Source: Pseudoalteromonas citrea
GTDB taxonomy: Bacteria; Pseudomonadota; Gammaproteobacteria; Enterobacterales; Alteromonadaceae
Assembly (NCBI RefSeq): GCF_000238375.3
Contig: NZ_AHBZ03000012.1
Location: 496,001 to 560,000 of the forward strand
Direction: 5' to 3'
Length of the DNA: 64,000 nt
The position numbers and the translations under genes are program-made. Shown here one piece after another: positions 30,799 to 40,472 of the stretch. The notes under the pieces were generated by a model. The model made no database searches. It was not told the DNA's origin and was given only the letters and a program-made list of their open reading frames with translations. Every line of letters starts with the position of its first letter. The stretch's first letter is position 1.

Positions 30799-32001
30799 TT
30801 AGCTGACTGTGATCTTTGCAAATTTACGCTTACCAACTTGGTAAATCGCCGTTGTTCCTTTTTCAATAGCAAGCTTAGTGTCAGTCACCTTTTCCTCGCC
30901 ATTTAGCTTAACAGCGCCTTGCTTGATCATACGCATGGCTTCTGAAGTACTCGCCACTAATCCAGCTTCTTTTAACAAAGCGGTGATAAACGTTGTCTGC
31001 TCAGCAATTTCAATCGTCATCTCAGGGATGTCATCTGGTAAGGCATTTTTTTGAAAACGCTGAATAAAGTCTTGATGTGCCGCTTGTGCATCTTCTTCAC
31101 TATGAAAGCGCGCGATCATTTCTTTCGCAAAATCAATTTTAATGTCACGAGGGTTACGGCCATTAACTACTTCTTGCTTTAAAGCCGCAATGTCGTCAAG
31201 TGATAAGGCACTCAGTAGTTCGTAGTAACGCCACATAAGATCATCAGAGATAGACATCACTTTACCAAACATATCAGTTGGTGCATCGGTGATCCCAATA
31301 TAATTCCCTAAAGACTTAGACATTTTTTGAACACCGTCAGTCCCTTCTAGTAGCGGCATCATCAGTACTGTTTGCGGCTTTTGCCCTTCAGACTTTTGTA
31401 GCTCACGACCCATTAGCAAATTGAAGCGTTGATCAGTCCCACCTAGTTCAACATCGGCCTCAAGCGCAACAGAATCCCAACCTTGCACTAATGGGTATAA
31501 GAACTCATGAATGGCAATTGATTGACCATTCGCATAACGCTTTTTAAAATCATCACGTTCAAGCATACGAGCAACAGTTTGGTTGGCTGCAAGCTTGATC
31601 ATACCGGCACTGCCTAATTGTTCCATCCAAGTAGAATTGAACGCAACCGTGGTTTTAGCTGGGTCTAAGATCTTAAACACTTGCTCTTTATACGTTTCTG
31701 CATTGGCAAGCACGTCTTCACGCGTTAACGGCTTACGTGTTACATTTTTTCCTGTCGGGTCACCAATCATTCCGGTGAAATCACCAATCAAGAAGATCAC
31801 TTCATGGCCTAGGTCTTGAAAGGTCTTAAGTTTATTGATCAGAACAGTGTGGCCTAAATGTAAATCAGGGGCTGTTGGATCAAAACCGGCTTTGATCTTC
31901 AGCTTTTTACCTGACTTTAGCCTTTCTTGTAATTCGTCCTCAATCAGGATCTCCTCTGCACCGCGTTTTATCTCTGCAAATGCAGTATCTAAGTCCACCA
32001 T
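30799..32001 (-). CDS. tyrS: Tyrosyl-tRNA synthetase
   Basis: Class I aminoacyl-tRNA synthetase. The 400-residue protein belongs to the TyrS type with '[19 protein letters not shown]' (HIGH motif as HLGH), '[11 protein letters not shown]' (KMSKS), '[29 protein letters not shown]' and a C-terminal S4 RNA-binding domain ('[18 protein letters not shown]'-like). Slightly shorter than the E. coli enzyme (424), as is usual for this marine subgroup. Divergent from the M23 endopeptidase gene. Confidence 0.95.
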   Translation of the reverse strand: MVDLDTAFAEIKRGAEEILIEDELQERLKSGKKLKIKAGFDPTAPDLHLGHTVLINKLKTFQDLGHEVIFLIGDFTGMIGDPTGKNVTRKPLTREDVLANAETYKEQVFKILDPAKTTVAFNSTWMEQLGSAGMIKLAANQTVARMLERDDFKKRYANGQSIAIHEFLYPLVQGWDSVALEADVELGGTDQRFNLLMGRELQKSEGQKPQTVLMMPLLEGTDGVQKMSKSLGNYIGITDAPTDMFGKVMSISDDLMWRYYELLSALSLDDIAALKQEVVNGRNPRDIKIDFAKEMIARFHSEEDAQAAHQDFIQRFQKNALPDDIPEMTIEIAEQTTFITALLKEAGLVASTSEAMRMIKQGAVKLNGEEKVTDTKLAIEKGTTAIYQVGKRKFAKITVS

Positions 32002-32147
32002 TCATCACTCCAAAAAATTCAGTTTATCGGTCGATTCTAGCCTATATTTGGATCAGTTTAAATGCACAAAATACTGGTATTAACGCTTTATTGCGTATAT
32101 CCTGCAATAATATTTATTATATTTCTTGACATCAGAAAAGGCGCTTT

Positions 32148-33479
32148 ATGGTGAACGTGGTGCACAAGCTCCCTAAAAAACACAAACTGCTAATTCTGGG
32201 CGTTGCGTCAGCAATGGCTATTGTTGCTTTAATTCCTTCAGAAAAAGCCACTGCATCCAAAGACCATGACAAAAAAGCATTAGAAGTCGGCAAACGATAT
32301 GAACTCCCCGTTAAAGTCAGTGAACAGCCTGAGCAACTTACTGAATTAAATGCTATCGATAGCACTGATATAGCTCCTCAAACGCATATTGAGTTCAACT
32401 TTAAAGATCATCAAGTGAAATCGGGTGATAGCCTTGCAACCATATTCAAGCGAGCGGGCTTTTCAGCAAAAACGCTTCATACCCTTGTTAACACAAATGA
32501 AGAAACGCGCAAGCTCACTAAAATTCACCCTGGCGAAACACTCAGCTTTGCAAGTGATCAAAGTGGTGCCTTAGCACAGCTCAAATATGTTCTGTCAAAA
32601 ACAGACACACTATTGGTAACACTCAATGATGAAGGTCGCTATGACACAGCGATTGAAAGTAAAGAAATTGACACCATAGAAAAGTCGGCCAGTGGTGAAA
32701 TTGCGTCAAGCTTTTGGACTGCGGGTATCGCTGCGGGCTTAAGCGAGCGCCAAATTATGAACTTTGCAGATATATTTGGTTGGGATGTGGATTTTGCCAA
32801 TGATATTCGCAAAGGTGATCAGTTTGCTATTATCTATGAATCTCACTATGTCGAAGGTGAAGAGATTGGCAATGGTAAAATCATCGCCGCTGAATTTATT
32901 AACCAAGGCGAGCGCTACACCGCAATAAGGCATACCGACAATAACTTTTATACCGCGCAGGGCCGCAGTATGAAAAAAGCCTTCTTACGCGCGCCTGTTA
33001 ACTTCAAATATATAAGCTCTAATTTCAACCCTCGACGTTTACACCCAGTCACGGGACGCCGCTCTGCGCATAGAGGTATTGATTACGCAGCAAGAACAGG
33101 AACTCCGGTCGTTTCATCCGGTAATGGTAAAGTTATCAAATCAGCCTATAACCGGCTCAATGGTAACTACGTATTCATACAACACGGCAGTAAATACGTT
33201 ACCAAATACTTGCACCTAAATAAGCGCCATGTAAAAAATGGTCAAAAGGTGAAGCAGGGTCAAAAAATTGGGACTGTCGGTGCGACTGGCCGTGTTACTG
33301 GCGCACATTTACACTATGAGTTTCTGGTAAATGGTGTACATAGAAACCCAAGAACCGTACAACTACCAAAATCACAACCGCTACCAAAAGGTGAATTAGC
33401 TAAATTTAAGCCAATCGCAAAAACGTTATTGGCTCAGTTGCAAAAGCATAGAGAGTTACAGCTGGCACTTAATAAGTAG
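32148..33479 (+). CDS. OapA/LysM-like domain and M23 peptidoglycan endopeptidase
   Basis: Cell-wall DD-endopeptidase of the MepM/ShyA type, 443 residues. One N-terminal membrane anchor or uncleaved signal (about 13-29), an OapA/LysM-like segment ('VKSGDSLATIFKRAGFSAKTLHTLV', about 85-180), a second domain, then the LytM zinc peptidase with 'HRGIDYAA' (His308, Asp312) and 'GAHLHYEF' (His387, His389). It cuts D,D-crosslinks to allow sacculus growth. Divergent from tyrS and followed by a strong terminator. Confidence 0.93.
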   Translation: MVNVVHKLPKKHKLLILGVASAMAIVALIPSEKATASKDHDKKALEVGKRYELPVKVSEQPEQLTELNAIDSTDIAPQTHIEFNFKDHQVKSGDSLATIFKRAGFSAKTLHTLVNTNEETRKLTKIHPGETLSFASDQSGALAQLKYVLSKTDTLLVTLNDEGRYDTAIESKEIDTIEKSASGEIASSFWTAGIAAGLSERQIMNFADIFGWDVDFANDIRKGDQFAIIYESHYVEGEEIGNGKIIAAEFINQGERYTAIRHTDNNFYTAQGRSMKKAFLRAPVNFKYISSNFNPRRLHPVTGRRSAHRGIDYAARTGTPVVSSGNGKVIKSAYNRLNGNYVFIQHGSKYVTKYLHLNKRHVKNGQKVKQGQKIGTVGATGRVTGAHLHYEFLVNGVHRNPRTVQLPKSQPLPKGELAKFKPIAKTLLAQLQKHRELQLALNK

Positions 33480-33527
33480 CAGTAGCAACTATATTCAGCT
33501 TAAGAACATTAGCTAACCTTAACATAC

Positions 33528-33557
33528 AAAAAAACCTCATCTGGATGAGGTTTTTTT
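33528..33557 (+). terminator. Terminator after the M23 endopeptidase gene
   Basis: CCTCAT / ATGAGG stem with CTGG loop, A7 before and T7 after, 48 bases past the stop. Confidence 0.88.
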
Positions 33558-33850
33558 GTATATCAGTCACAGTTATTAATTTTATAACAATCACATTACG
33601 AGGCGATACTCATTACCTCTTCTAGGCTAACTGTAGAGGGTCTATTACTTAACAGAGCCAACGTTTATTAACGAAGTTCGAGGCCAAGTAAGCCTAAGCC
33701 CTTATTTGCGCTTTTTATTCACGATTTGAACATCAGAAAATGACCACTTAACACAATAATAAGCGCTCACCGCCATAACAACACGCTAGCAAAATAAAAG
33801 CCCCTCTAGCTTCAACCTAAACAAATAAAAAAGCTGCCACTGCTTAGATA
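33558..33850. other. Spacer between convergent genes, no gene seen
   Basis: About 290 bases without a supported open frame, repeat or RNA motif. Confidence 0.5.
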
Positions 33851-36070
33851 CTAGTTTGGTTTATGCGTTTTCAAAAAAGCCATTAATTCATTGCTAGGCA
33901 TCGGTTTTGCGTACATAAAACCTTGCACCTCATCGCACCCCAATTGTTTCAATAAGTCGGCCTGAGCTTGTGTTTCAACACCTTCAGCAATAGTCTTCAA
34001 CCCCAAGTGACGGCCTAATGACACAACCAAATCGGCAATAGCACCGCTGTCATTATCTGGAATATCTTTCACAAATGCTCGGTCAATTTTCAGCCTTGCT
34101 AAAGGAAGCTTTTGTAAATAACTCAAGGAAGAAAAGCCAGTACCGAAGTCATCAATTGCTACTTCAACGCCAAACTCCTGTAGCTCTTGTAAGGTATCTA
34201 TTACTACACCAATTTCATCCATAACAACGCTTTCTGTTACTTCAAGTTCAATCTTTTTAGGGTCAACTTTGTGGGCTAACAAGGTGTCTTTAACGCCTTG
34301 TGCGTAGTTGGCTACTTTAAATTGTGGCACAGATACGTTCACAGCCACGCTAATATCCATGCCAACAGCCACCAGCTTTTTTTGTTGCAAACAGGCTTGC
34401 TCTAAAACCCACTGTCCAATATCGACTATCAGCCCTGCATCTTCTGCTAGCGGAACAAAAATAGCTGGAGAAATATAATGTCCGTTGTCTGAGGGCCAAC
34501 GCAGTAAGGCTTCACAACCAATCACCTCAAGAGTGTCGAGTGACAATTGTGGCTGATACCACACCTCTAATTTACCATACTCAAAATCTTGTCTTAATTG
34601 GCGAATCAAACCCAACCGCCATGCCATTTTCTCTTCTAAATCTGGTGAGTACCAATCTAAAAACTTTTTGCCTTGCTTAGCTTGATTTAAAGCAATATAG
34701 GCCAGTTTTAACGTGTCTAGCCCTTGTTGGCTGAAATCGCTTTGTTCACAAATTCCAACGTGAAAGTGCATTGTTAAAATATGCTCATTAACTTGGTACG
34801 GTATCATTAAAGCATCAATGAAGTGCTGCTCATCAAAACTGCTTTTAGGTAACAATAAACCGAATACATCAGCGCCAATTCTGGCAATAAGCTCTGAATC
34901 AATAAACTCTTGCTGTAATCGCTGCATAACCACTAAAAGAAGCTGATTACCCACTTCTTGACCTAGCCCATTATTAATATCTGAGAATTGTGCAATATCA
35001 ATAAGAACAAATAATAGTTCGTTGTTGATTCCAGGAGATTTTTCATTACTTTCGATGTAATACCGCTCGACTTGCTGAGCAAAGCTGCTTCTATTAGGTA
35101 GTTTTGTTAAAGGGTCTTTATAAGCGACATCTCTAAGCTCATTGAACAACTTAATGTTATCTAAGCCCACGCTGACATTCGCTAAAAATATTTCCATAAA
35201 CTGCAATTGGGCTGGATTAGGCTTCACATCCAACTCAAGATATACTGCTGCGCGGCGGCTTTTACCTTGTAGTAATACAGTAATATCATGCTCTGTTTGT
35301 TGATGTTTTTCATAATCAAAACAGTTTTGTACTTGCATGATCACGCGACCATTATCTAATTGTTCTAGACCTTGACCGAAAAATGCCTGGTAATCAGATG
35401 TACCGCCTAAAACTAAAATCCGCTTATCGTCACCATGAATGCCGCTGACAATACCATTTGGCTCGCTCCCCAGAATCTTGGCTAGCTGCATGACTACTGC
35501 TAACCCAAAGGTTTTCATGTCACTGTGACCTAAAATCGCGTGTGATGCTTCAAGAATACGCGTCAATGCTGTGCTTTGCGCTTCTAGTTCACATATTTGT
35601 TGGTAAGAGCGAATAGCTGTCATTAAAGACGTAACCAACTTACTTCGAGTTAGCTCCGTTTTCATTTTGTAGTCATTAATGTCGTATTCTCGGATCACTT
35701 GCTCTTCAGGAGCATAACCGGGTTGCCCTGTTCTTAAAATAATACGTACATTATGATTTTGTAGTTCATCGCGCACACGTTTAACAACCGTTAAACCTGC
35801 GTCATCACTTTCCATTACAACATCGAGTAATAGAATACATATCTCAGGGTTATGAATCAGCGACTCAATCGCCTCTTTCCCCGAATATGCATGATGAAAC
35901 CGAAGTGAACGCCCCCAAAACTCGACCCCAGAAAGAGCCAGTTTAGTCACAGAATGAATCTCAGGATCGTCATCTACAACAAGCACATCCCAAAAATCAT
36001 TGGTACTCGCTTGTTCATGCGTTTCTTCATCATGATCTAAAAACAAAAAATCATCTTGCTCAGACGCCAT
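33851..36070 (-). CDS. Response regulator with DUF3369, degenerate GGDEF and EAL domains (c-di-GMP phosphodiesterase)
   Basis: 739 residues. Receiver domain (about 28-150) with Asp83 in 'ILLLDVVMESDD'; a GAF-like DUF3369 region (160-310); a GGDEF domain (about 315-470) whose signature is IGADVF (399-403 read GADVF), so cyclase activity is probably lost; and an EAL domain (485-735) with intact E520-A-L, 'ELEVTESVVMD', 'IDDFGTGFSSLSYLQ', 'LKIDRAFVKDI' and 'AEGVET'. It should therefore hydrolyse c-di-GMP under phosphorelay control. The partner kinase is not adjacent. Monocistronic. Confidence 0.92.
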   Translation of the reverse strand: MASEQDDFLFLDHDEETHEQASTNDFWDVLVVDDDPEIHSVTKLALSGVEFWGRSLRFHHAYSGKEAIESLIHNPEICILLLDVVMESDDAGLTVVKRVRDELQNHNVRIILRTGQPGYAPEEQVIREYDINDYKMKTELTRSKLVTSLMTAIRSYQQICELEAQSTALTRILEASHAILGHSDMKTFGLAVVMQLAKILGSEPNGIVSGIHGDDKRILVLGGTSDYQAFFGQGLEQLDNGRVIMQVQNCFDYEKHQQTEHDITVLLQGKSRRAAVYLELDVKPNPAQLQFMEIFLANVSVGLDNIKLFNELRDVAYKDPLTKLPNRSSFAQQVERYYIESNEKSPGINNELLFVLIDIAQFSDINNGLGQEVGNQLLLVVMQRLQQEFIDSELIARIGADVFGLLLPKSSFDEQHFIDALMIPYQVNEHILTMHFHVGICEQSDFSQQGLDTLKLAYIALNQAKQGKKFLDWYSPDLEEKMAWRLGLIRQLRQDFEYGKLEVWYQPQLSLDTLEVIGCEALLRWPSDNGHYISPAIFVPLAEDAGLIVDIGQWVLEQACLQQKKLVAVGMDISVAVNVSVPQFKVANYAQGVKDTLLAHKVDPKKIELEVTESVVMDEIGVVIDTLQELQEFGVEVAIDDFGTGFSSLSYLQKLPLARLKIDRAFVKDIPDNDSGAIADLVVSLGRHLGLKTIAEGVETQAQADLLKQLGCDEVQGFMYAKPMPSNELMAFLKTHKPN

Positions 36071-36257
36071 TCTCTATCCTTCAACCCACTTACCGCTTTA
36101 AAGTTAAAGCTTTGCGCTTAATCGCATGTTTACCATACTACGAAATGTGGTACATTTTTACTACCACGTTTGAAATTTATTAACACCCAAGCAATATTAT
36201 AGTCGATGTTCAAACACTTGCGTGAAGTATGTTGATAAATAAAACTAGGAGCGACTT

Positions 36258-36788
36258 ATCAAACTTTTCCTATCTAGTGCAAAAGCACTCTTGTTTGCAG
36301 GGTTATTGTTCATAACCTTTGGTTGGTTACTGCCTCATCAGTACCAAGTTAACCATAGTCAAACAATTGCAACAACACAGCCTCATCCATTTAAGCTCTT
36401 GCTAGATCTTAAAAACTGGCCAAATATCATGGCTTGGCATCGTTTGACAGGAATCAGGAACACGAGTATATCAACCCCCAGTACTGGAACTGGTGCGCAT
36501 ATTAAGCTAGAGCATGCATTAGGACATTTGGAAATAACAGTTGTAAAACAAAGTGACCACAACTTAGAGTTCTCACTACTCATAAATGATGAACACGCCG
36601 GCTATGGTAGGTTAACAAGCACAACATCTGCCAACAAAACAAAGATTAACTGGCATCTGAATGGCATGATCTACTCAAGCTTATTCGGTGGCTTTATTGC
36701 GCTCTATTGTGAGTTTTACCTAGAGCAAATGATAATATCTGCAATCAACAACATAAATACACACGTAAAGTTACAGGCAAACCAATGA
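36258..36788 (+). CDS. SRPBCC-like small membrane-anchored protein
   Basis: A START/SRPBCC-like protein of about 176 residues with one N-terminal membrane segment. 'PHPFKLLLDLKNWPNIMAWHRLTG', 'GTGAHIKLEHALGHLEITVV' and 'TKINWHLNGMIYSSLFGGFIALYCEFYLEQMI' fit the polyketide-cyclase/dehydrase pattern. Start is unusual: AGGAG (36247-36251) is six bases before an ATC at 36258, and translation from it gives MKLFLSSAKALLFAGLLF, a perfect membrane anchor. The only conventional start is TTG at 36291, inside the hydrophobic segment and without a ribosome-binding site; a TAG closes the frame just upstream. The stop overlaps the next ATG. Confidence 0.65.
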   Translation: MKLFLSSAKALLFAGLLFITFGWLLPHQYQVNHSQTIATTQPHPFKLLLDLKNWPNIMAWHRLTGIRNTSISTPSTGTGAHIKLEHALGHLEITVVKQSDHNLEFSLLINDEHAGYGRLTSTTSANKTKINWHLNGMIYSSLFGGFIALYCEFYLEQMIISAINNINTHVKLQANQ

Positions 36789-37663
36789 CCGTAAAGAATG
36801 CACAAGTAAAATCAAGCTTAGCGCTACTCATTGAAGAAAAGCTTGGTGTCACTATGATTAAAAAAGCTCATAGAGGCGCACATACTGGCTCAGATGATAG
36901 CTACAGTGCGCAAGGAAAGACACCTATTGACTATGTTGTGCAAAGTAACGACAGCCCGTTAAAAAGAGCGTTGAAACGCCAGCAACTCACGAAGATACAG
37001 CGCCAACTCAACATTGAGTCAATTATGGCAAATGCTTTGGCCTTATGCCCTGATGTCACCAGCCGCGGCAGGCCAGATCCTGACTGGTTAGAACACTTTA
37101 TCGATTTAGCGGAAGATATTGCTAACCAGTCGATGCAAAAGCTGTGGGCAAAAATCTTAGTGGGTGAAACCGTCTCTCCGGGTACTTTTTCAATTAAAAG
37201 CTTACAAACCCTCAAACAAATGACACAACGAGAAGCGAGTGCTTTACAAAAGTGCGCTCCTTTATGTGGATATTTAGCAAAAGAAGACAGCTATATTATT
37301 TTAATTGGGTATTACAAAAAACCATCATTTTTCGACTTATTACGTAAAGGGAATAAGGAATCTATTAACCTTAGTAAAGCGGGACTGAGTTTTCCTAATG
37401 TATTAACTTTAATGGATATTGGACTGCTTTATAGACAAGAGATTGAATCGTCCAACCTGAAACCTGAACAGCCGTTCTCTTTGTCATTTCAGGGCAAAAA
37501 ACTCTCATTAACAGCAAAAAGTAATGACTTGGTGTTGAGCTATTACAAACTAACGCAAACAGGTGATGAATTAAAAAAACTCATTACCGTACCAATAAAT
37601 AAGCAATATAAAGGGCAATTAGAGCATGCTTTCAATGAAGAATTTGAGTGTAACTGGGAGTGA
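36785..37663 (+). CDS. TIGR03899-type conserved protein
   Basis: 292-residue cytoplasmic protein. The central part 'DPDWLEHFIDLAEDIANQSMQKLWAKILVGETVSPGTFSIKSLQTLKQMTQREASALQK' is the DUF2806-like core found in the gammaproteobacterial TIGR03899 family, in which a tryptophan-rich helix pair precedes 'P-x-S-x-x-S-L-x-L-x-x-L'. Function unknown. It overlaps the SRPBCC-like gene by four bases (ATGA), so the two are likely co-translated. A bidirectional terminator follows. Confidence 0.7.
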   Translation: MTVKNAQVKSSLALLIEEKLGVTMIKKAHRGAHTGSDDSYSAQGKTPIDYVVQSNDSPLKRALKRQQLTKIQRQLNIESIMANALALCPDVTSRGRPDPDWLEHFIDLAEDIANQSMQKLWAKILVGETVSPGTFSIKSLQTLKQMTQREASALQKCAPLCGYLAKEDSYIILIGYYKKPSFFDLLRKGNKESINLSKAGLSFPNVLTLMDIGLLYRQEIESSNLKPEQPFSLSFQGKKLSLTAKSNDLVLSYYKLTQTGDELKKLITVPINKQYKGQLEHAFNEEFECNWE

Positions 37664-37710
37664 ACAGTCCTCTTTAAATACTGGCTCAAGCTAACGTAAT
37701 CAATATAAAA

Positions 37711-37730
37711 AACCCTGAAATATCAGGGTT
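37711..37730. terminator. Bidirectional terminator
   Basis: AACCCTGA / TCAGGGTT stem with a four-base loop and A/T flanks between two convergent genes. Confidence 0.75.
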
Positions 37731-37763
37731 TAATTAAGTCATTAAGTAATGTACGCATCAGTA

Positions 37764-38525
37764 TTAAAAATGCAGCTGAATACCCGCAAATGGACCAGAT
37801 GTATCAATGTCCGTACTAATATCATCAACGTCATCAAGTTCAAGTGTCATTGAGCGATAACCGGCACGAATTGCAACATCAACAGCCAAGTTATCAATCA
37901 CTTCCCATGCAATGCCAACTTGATAATCACTGATCTTACTATCATCAATTGCAAGCATGCTGCCCTCAGCAAAGACGCTCAACCCCGTCATAGGTAAGCC
38001 AACTTCAGCACGTAAATAGCCAAGTGGTACTACACCAGAAAAATCCCTCGTTTCAGTGATTGATTGCCCTTCTGCTGTGCCTGCTAATTGAATAGAGCCA
38101 TCGAATTGCTTGAAGTTCAAACCAAAGTCAAATGACACCAAATCATTATCGAACAACTCATAATATAATGTGTAATCAATATGATTTAAGTCTGTCACTG
38201 TGTTTGCTTGCGTGCCAACCGTGTAATTCTTACCATTGAACTCAAACGTTTCAGATAAAGTGGCAGAGCCATCTAATTCCAATTCGGTATATTTCAACTT
38301 AATGTTGGGCACTAATGGAATTGGATGCTCAAGGGCTGCGTAAAAACTGGTAAACGTTTCATCTTTAAAGTCAAAAGATTGGGCATTGCCTTTTTCTTGG
38401 TAACTCCCTGAGCTATCCGCTTGCCAGCCTTCCGCTCCTAAGTATAAACCAAGTAGAGTATCGGCATGGGCAACAGGAGCCAAACTTGCCATAGACAAAG
38501 CTGCAACTAGACAGTACTTTTTCAT
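37764..38525 (-). CDS. TIGR04219 family outer-membrane beta-barrel protein
   Basis: 253 residues with a signal peptide (1-21, ending AHA-D) and a C-terminal Phe (…IQLHF) as expected for a BAM substrate. Amphipathic strands alternate through the mature part; 'LLGLYLGAEGWQADSSGSY', 'NIKLKYTELELDGS' and 'DLAVDVAIRAGYRSMTLELDDVDDI' are typical of the family. Function unknown. Third gene of an operon after the copper chaperone and the DUF2333 protein (spacing 3 bases). Confidence 0.85.
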   Translation of the reverse strand: MKKYCLVAALSMASLAPVAHADTLLGLYLGAEGWQADSSGSYQEKGNAQSFDFKDETFTSFYAALEHPIPLVPNIKLKYTELELDGSATLSETFEFNGKNYTVGTQANTVTDLNHIDYTLYYELFDNDLVSFDFGLNFKQFDGSIQLAGTAEGQSITETRDFSGVVPLGYLRAEVGLPMTGLSVFAEGSMLAIDDSKISDYQVGIAWEVIDNLAVDVAIRAGYRSMTLELDDVDDISTDIDTSGPFAGIQLHF

Positions 38526-38528
38526 TTT

Positions 38529-39506
38529 TTATCCTTGCGCTAAAAGTTCACTAAGTTCGATAAGAGCTGCATTAGCTCGTGAAATATAATTTGCCATCAC
38601 CAATGAATGATTGGCAACAAGACCAAAACCACTGCCGTTAAGGATCATCGGGCTCCAGACTGTTTCTTGAGTCGCTTCTAATTCGCGAATGATTTGCTGT
38701 AAGCTCACCCGCGCATTTTTCTTTTCTAATACATCTGCAAAATCATGCTCTACCGCTTTCAAAAAGTGCAGCAGCGCCCAACTTGCACCTCGTGACTCGT
38801 AAAATACATCGTCAATTTTCCACCAAGACGTTTTGACTTGCGCACTACTTGGCGTGTAAGTCGCTTGCTCTGCAGCACTATCTCCAGCTAGATCAGTATT
38901 GACTCGGTCTTGGCCTACGCTTGCGCTTAACCGCTGGCTTAGGCTTCCTAAGCGCTTCTCTGCTTCTTTTAACCAGCCTCTTAAATTATCGGCTCTGGCA
39001 TAAAATTGGCTATCGCGATTACTCGGATCAGCAATCTGGTCTCGATACGCTATCAAGTGTTCAATACCGACGCGATATTCACCCTCAGCACTTGGCCAAG
39101 CCCATGCTGTTGAGCTTATATTAAACTGAGGCTGTGCCTTTTTCAGTGCTATATGTTCGGTAGACTGCGATTGAGAGCGGCTAAAGTCCTTACGCATAGA
39201 CAAAGCAAGATCTCGTACCATTTCTAAAGCGCCATACTCCCATGCAGGCATGTTATCCATGAATACGCTTGGCGGGAGCATATCATTTGACAAATATCCA
39301 CCCGGCTTATCTAGTAACGTTGCGCTCACTTCAACTAAAGTATTCGCAGTAACGTAACCAATCACTGGCTTCTGTGCAGTTTGCTGCTGCGCAGCAGCAA
39401 CTACATCGAAAACATCGGGCTCCGCGCTCCAATACACGGCTAAAATATAGCCTAATAATACCAGGCCAACTAAGCCTGCTATTATTTTATTTAAATATTG
39501 CTGCAT
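38529..39506 (-). CDS. DUF2333 family membrane protein
   Basis: 325-residue protein with one N-terminal membrane helix (about 9-27) and a large periplasmic part, mostly helical. Family segments: 'VSATLLDKPGGYLSNDMLPPSVFMDNMPAWEYGALEMVRDLALSMRKDFSRSQSQS', 'YARADNLRGWLKEAEKRLGSLSQRLSAS', 'SWWKIDDVFYESRGASWALLHFLKAV', 'GSGFGLVANHSLVMANYISRANAA'. No known function. It lies two bases after the copper chaperone gene. Confidence 0.85.
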   Translation of the reverse strand: MQQYLNKIIAGLVGLVLLGYILAVYWSAEPDVFDVVAAAQQQTAQKPVIGYVTANTLVEVSATLLDKPGGYLSNDMLPPSVFMDNMPAWEYGALEMVRDLALSMRKDFSRSQSQSTEHIALKKAQPQFNISSTAWAWPSAEGEYRVGIEHLIAYRDQIADPSNRDSQFYARADNLRGWLKEAEKRLGSLSQRLSASVGQDRVNTDLAGDSAAEQATYTPSSAQVKTSWWKIDDVFYESRGASWALLHFLKAVEHDFADVLEKKNARVSLQQIIRELEATQETVWSPMILNGSGFGLVANHSLVMANYISRANAALIELSELLAQG

Positions 39507-39508
39507 TA

Positions 39509-40033
39509 TTAATCCTCATGATGGTGATGTGCTTTTTCTACTTTTTTAAATGAATCTTTCAATGAAACAACATCTATCATTGTAAAAGCTTGGCTGCCAC
39601 TTGCAAAATGTAGTGTTAATTTACGCTTCTCGCCCGCTTTCAAAGCATACTCAGGTTCAAAGGCCATTAAATGATAACCACCCGGCTGAAATTTTACTTG
39701 TTCATTTGCAGCCACAACTAACTTGTTTACTTGCTGCATTTTCATCATGCCATTGTGGTGCACATGCTCATGGATCTCGACCCGCCCTAGCCCTTTAATT
39801 GTGGCTTTAACCAGTTCAAGGTCGTTGCGAGACTGATTATTTAAAGTAAAGTAAGCAGCTGTAGAATGAGAAGCAGGCAGGAAAGCCCGCACTTTAGCAT
39901 CGCTTATAACAATATTAACGTTATTTTGAGTATGATCGCTGCTTTCATGCGCCGAATGTTCGTTATGTTGATGAGAAAGTGCGAAAGTCGAAACAGCAAG
40001 GCCGCTGGCCAACGCCATAAATTTAGCAAACAT
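39509..40033 (-). CDS. PCu(A)C-type periplasmic copper chaperone
   Basis: 174 residues with a signal peptide (about 1-20), then a His-rich segment (HQHNEHSAHESSDHTQ), the PCu(A)C domain with the copper ligands spread over 'RVEIHEHVHHNGMMKMQQV' and 'PGGYHLMAF', and a His-rich C-terminus (KAHHHHED). Family members load Cu(I) onto cytochrome c oxidase. The His-rich ends suggest extra copper capacity. First gene of a three-gene operon with DUF2333 and TIGR04219 members; a link between copper and those two is only inferred. Confidence 0.88.
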   Translation of the reverse strand: MFAKFMALASGLAVSTFALSHQHNEHSAHESSDHTQNNVNIVISDAKVRAFLPASHSTAAYFTLNNQSRNDLELVKATIKGLGRVEIHEHVHHNGMMKMQQVNKLVVAANEQVKFQPGGYHLMAFEPEYALKAGEKRKLTLHFASGSQAFTMIDVVSLKDSFKKVEKAHHHHED

Positions 40034-40135
40034 ATGCTTTCCTTAAATAAAATAGCAACTATTTAAATCATACCATGAAGTCAGTAATTTGAAGTAAATA
40101 GTTTAGTACTAATTCCCCTCATATGGAGTGTAAAA

Positions 40136-40456
40136 TCATGTAGATAAACCCTCGCTTAACAGCCACCCTAATGCCACTAACATTAATAACGGAACCGCGA
40201 TAACAATAGAATTAAAGAGCAGCGCTAACACCACCCCTATCAACAAAACTAGCGCCAGCCCCACTACGCCAATGCTAAGCAATGCAAGCAGCGCAATCAC
40301 CAGTACTATGCCAACTAACAAACCTGCGAGTTCCATACCTACCCAGCTTAGTTCATTAAAAAAGTTTGGAATGCTTATCCAAGCAAGCGGTGCATTCAAC
40401 CACGAAATTGTAGAAAATAAAAACAGGGCAGCCAATATTAAAAATACAGTTTTCAT
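40136..40456 (-). CDS. Small hydrophobic membrane protein in the psp operon
   Basis: 106 residues, with three hydrophobic stretches (about 3-18, 38-65 and 68-98) rich in Leu/Val/Ala. ATG 40456 has AAGGAG at optimal distance; a longer open frame has no support. It is the last gene after pspA and pspC on the same strand. I do not recognise the family; position suggests a membrane-stress role like PspD/PspG, but this is inference. Confidence 0.65.
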   Translation of the reverse strand: MKTVFLILAALFLFSTISWLNAPLAWISIPNFFNELSWVGMELAGLLVGIVLVIALLALLSIGVVGLALVLLIGVVLALLFNSIVIAVPLLMLVALGWLLSEGLST

Positions 40457-40472
40457 CGCTTGCTCCTTAGCC

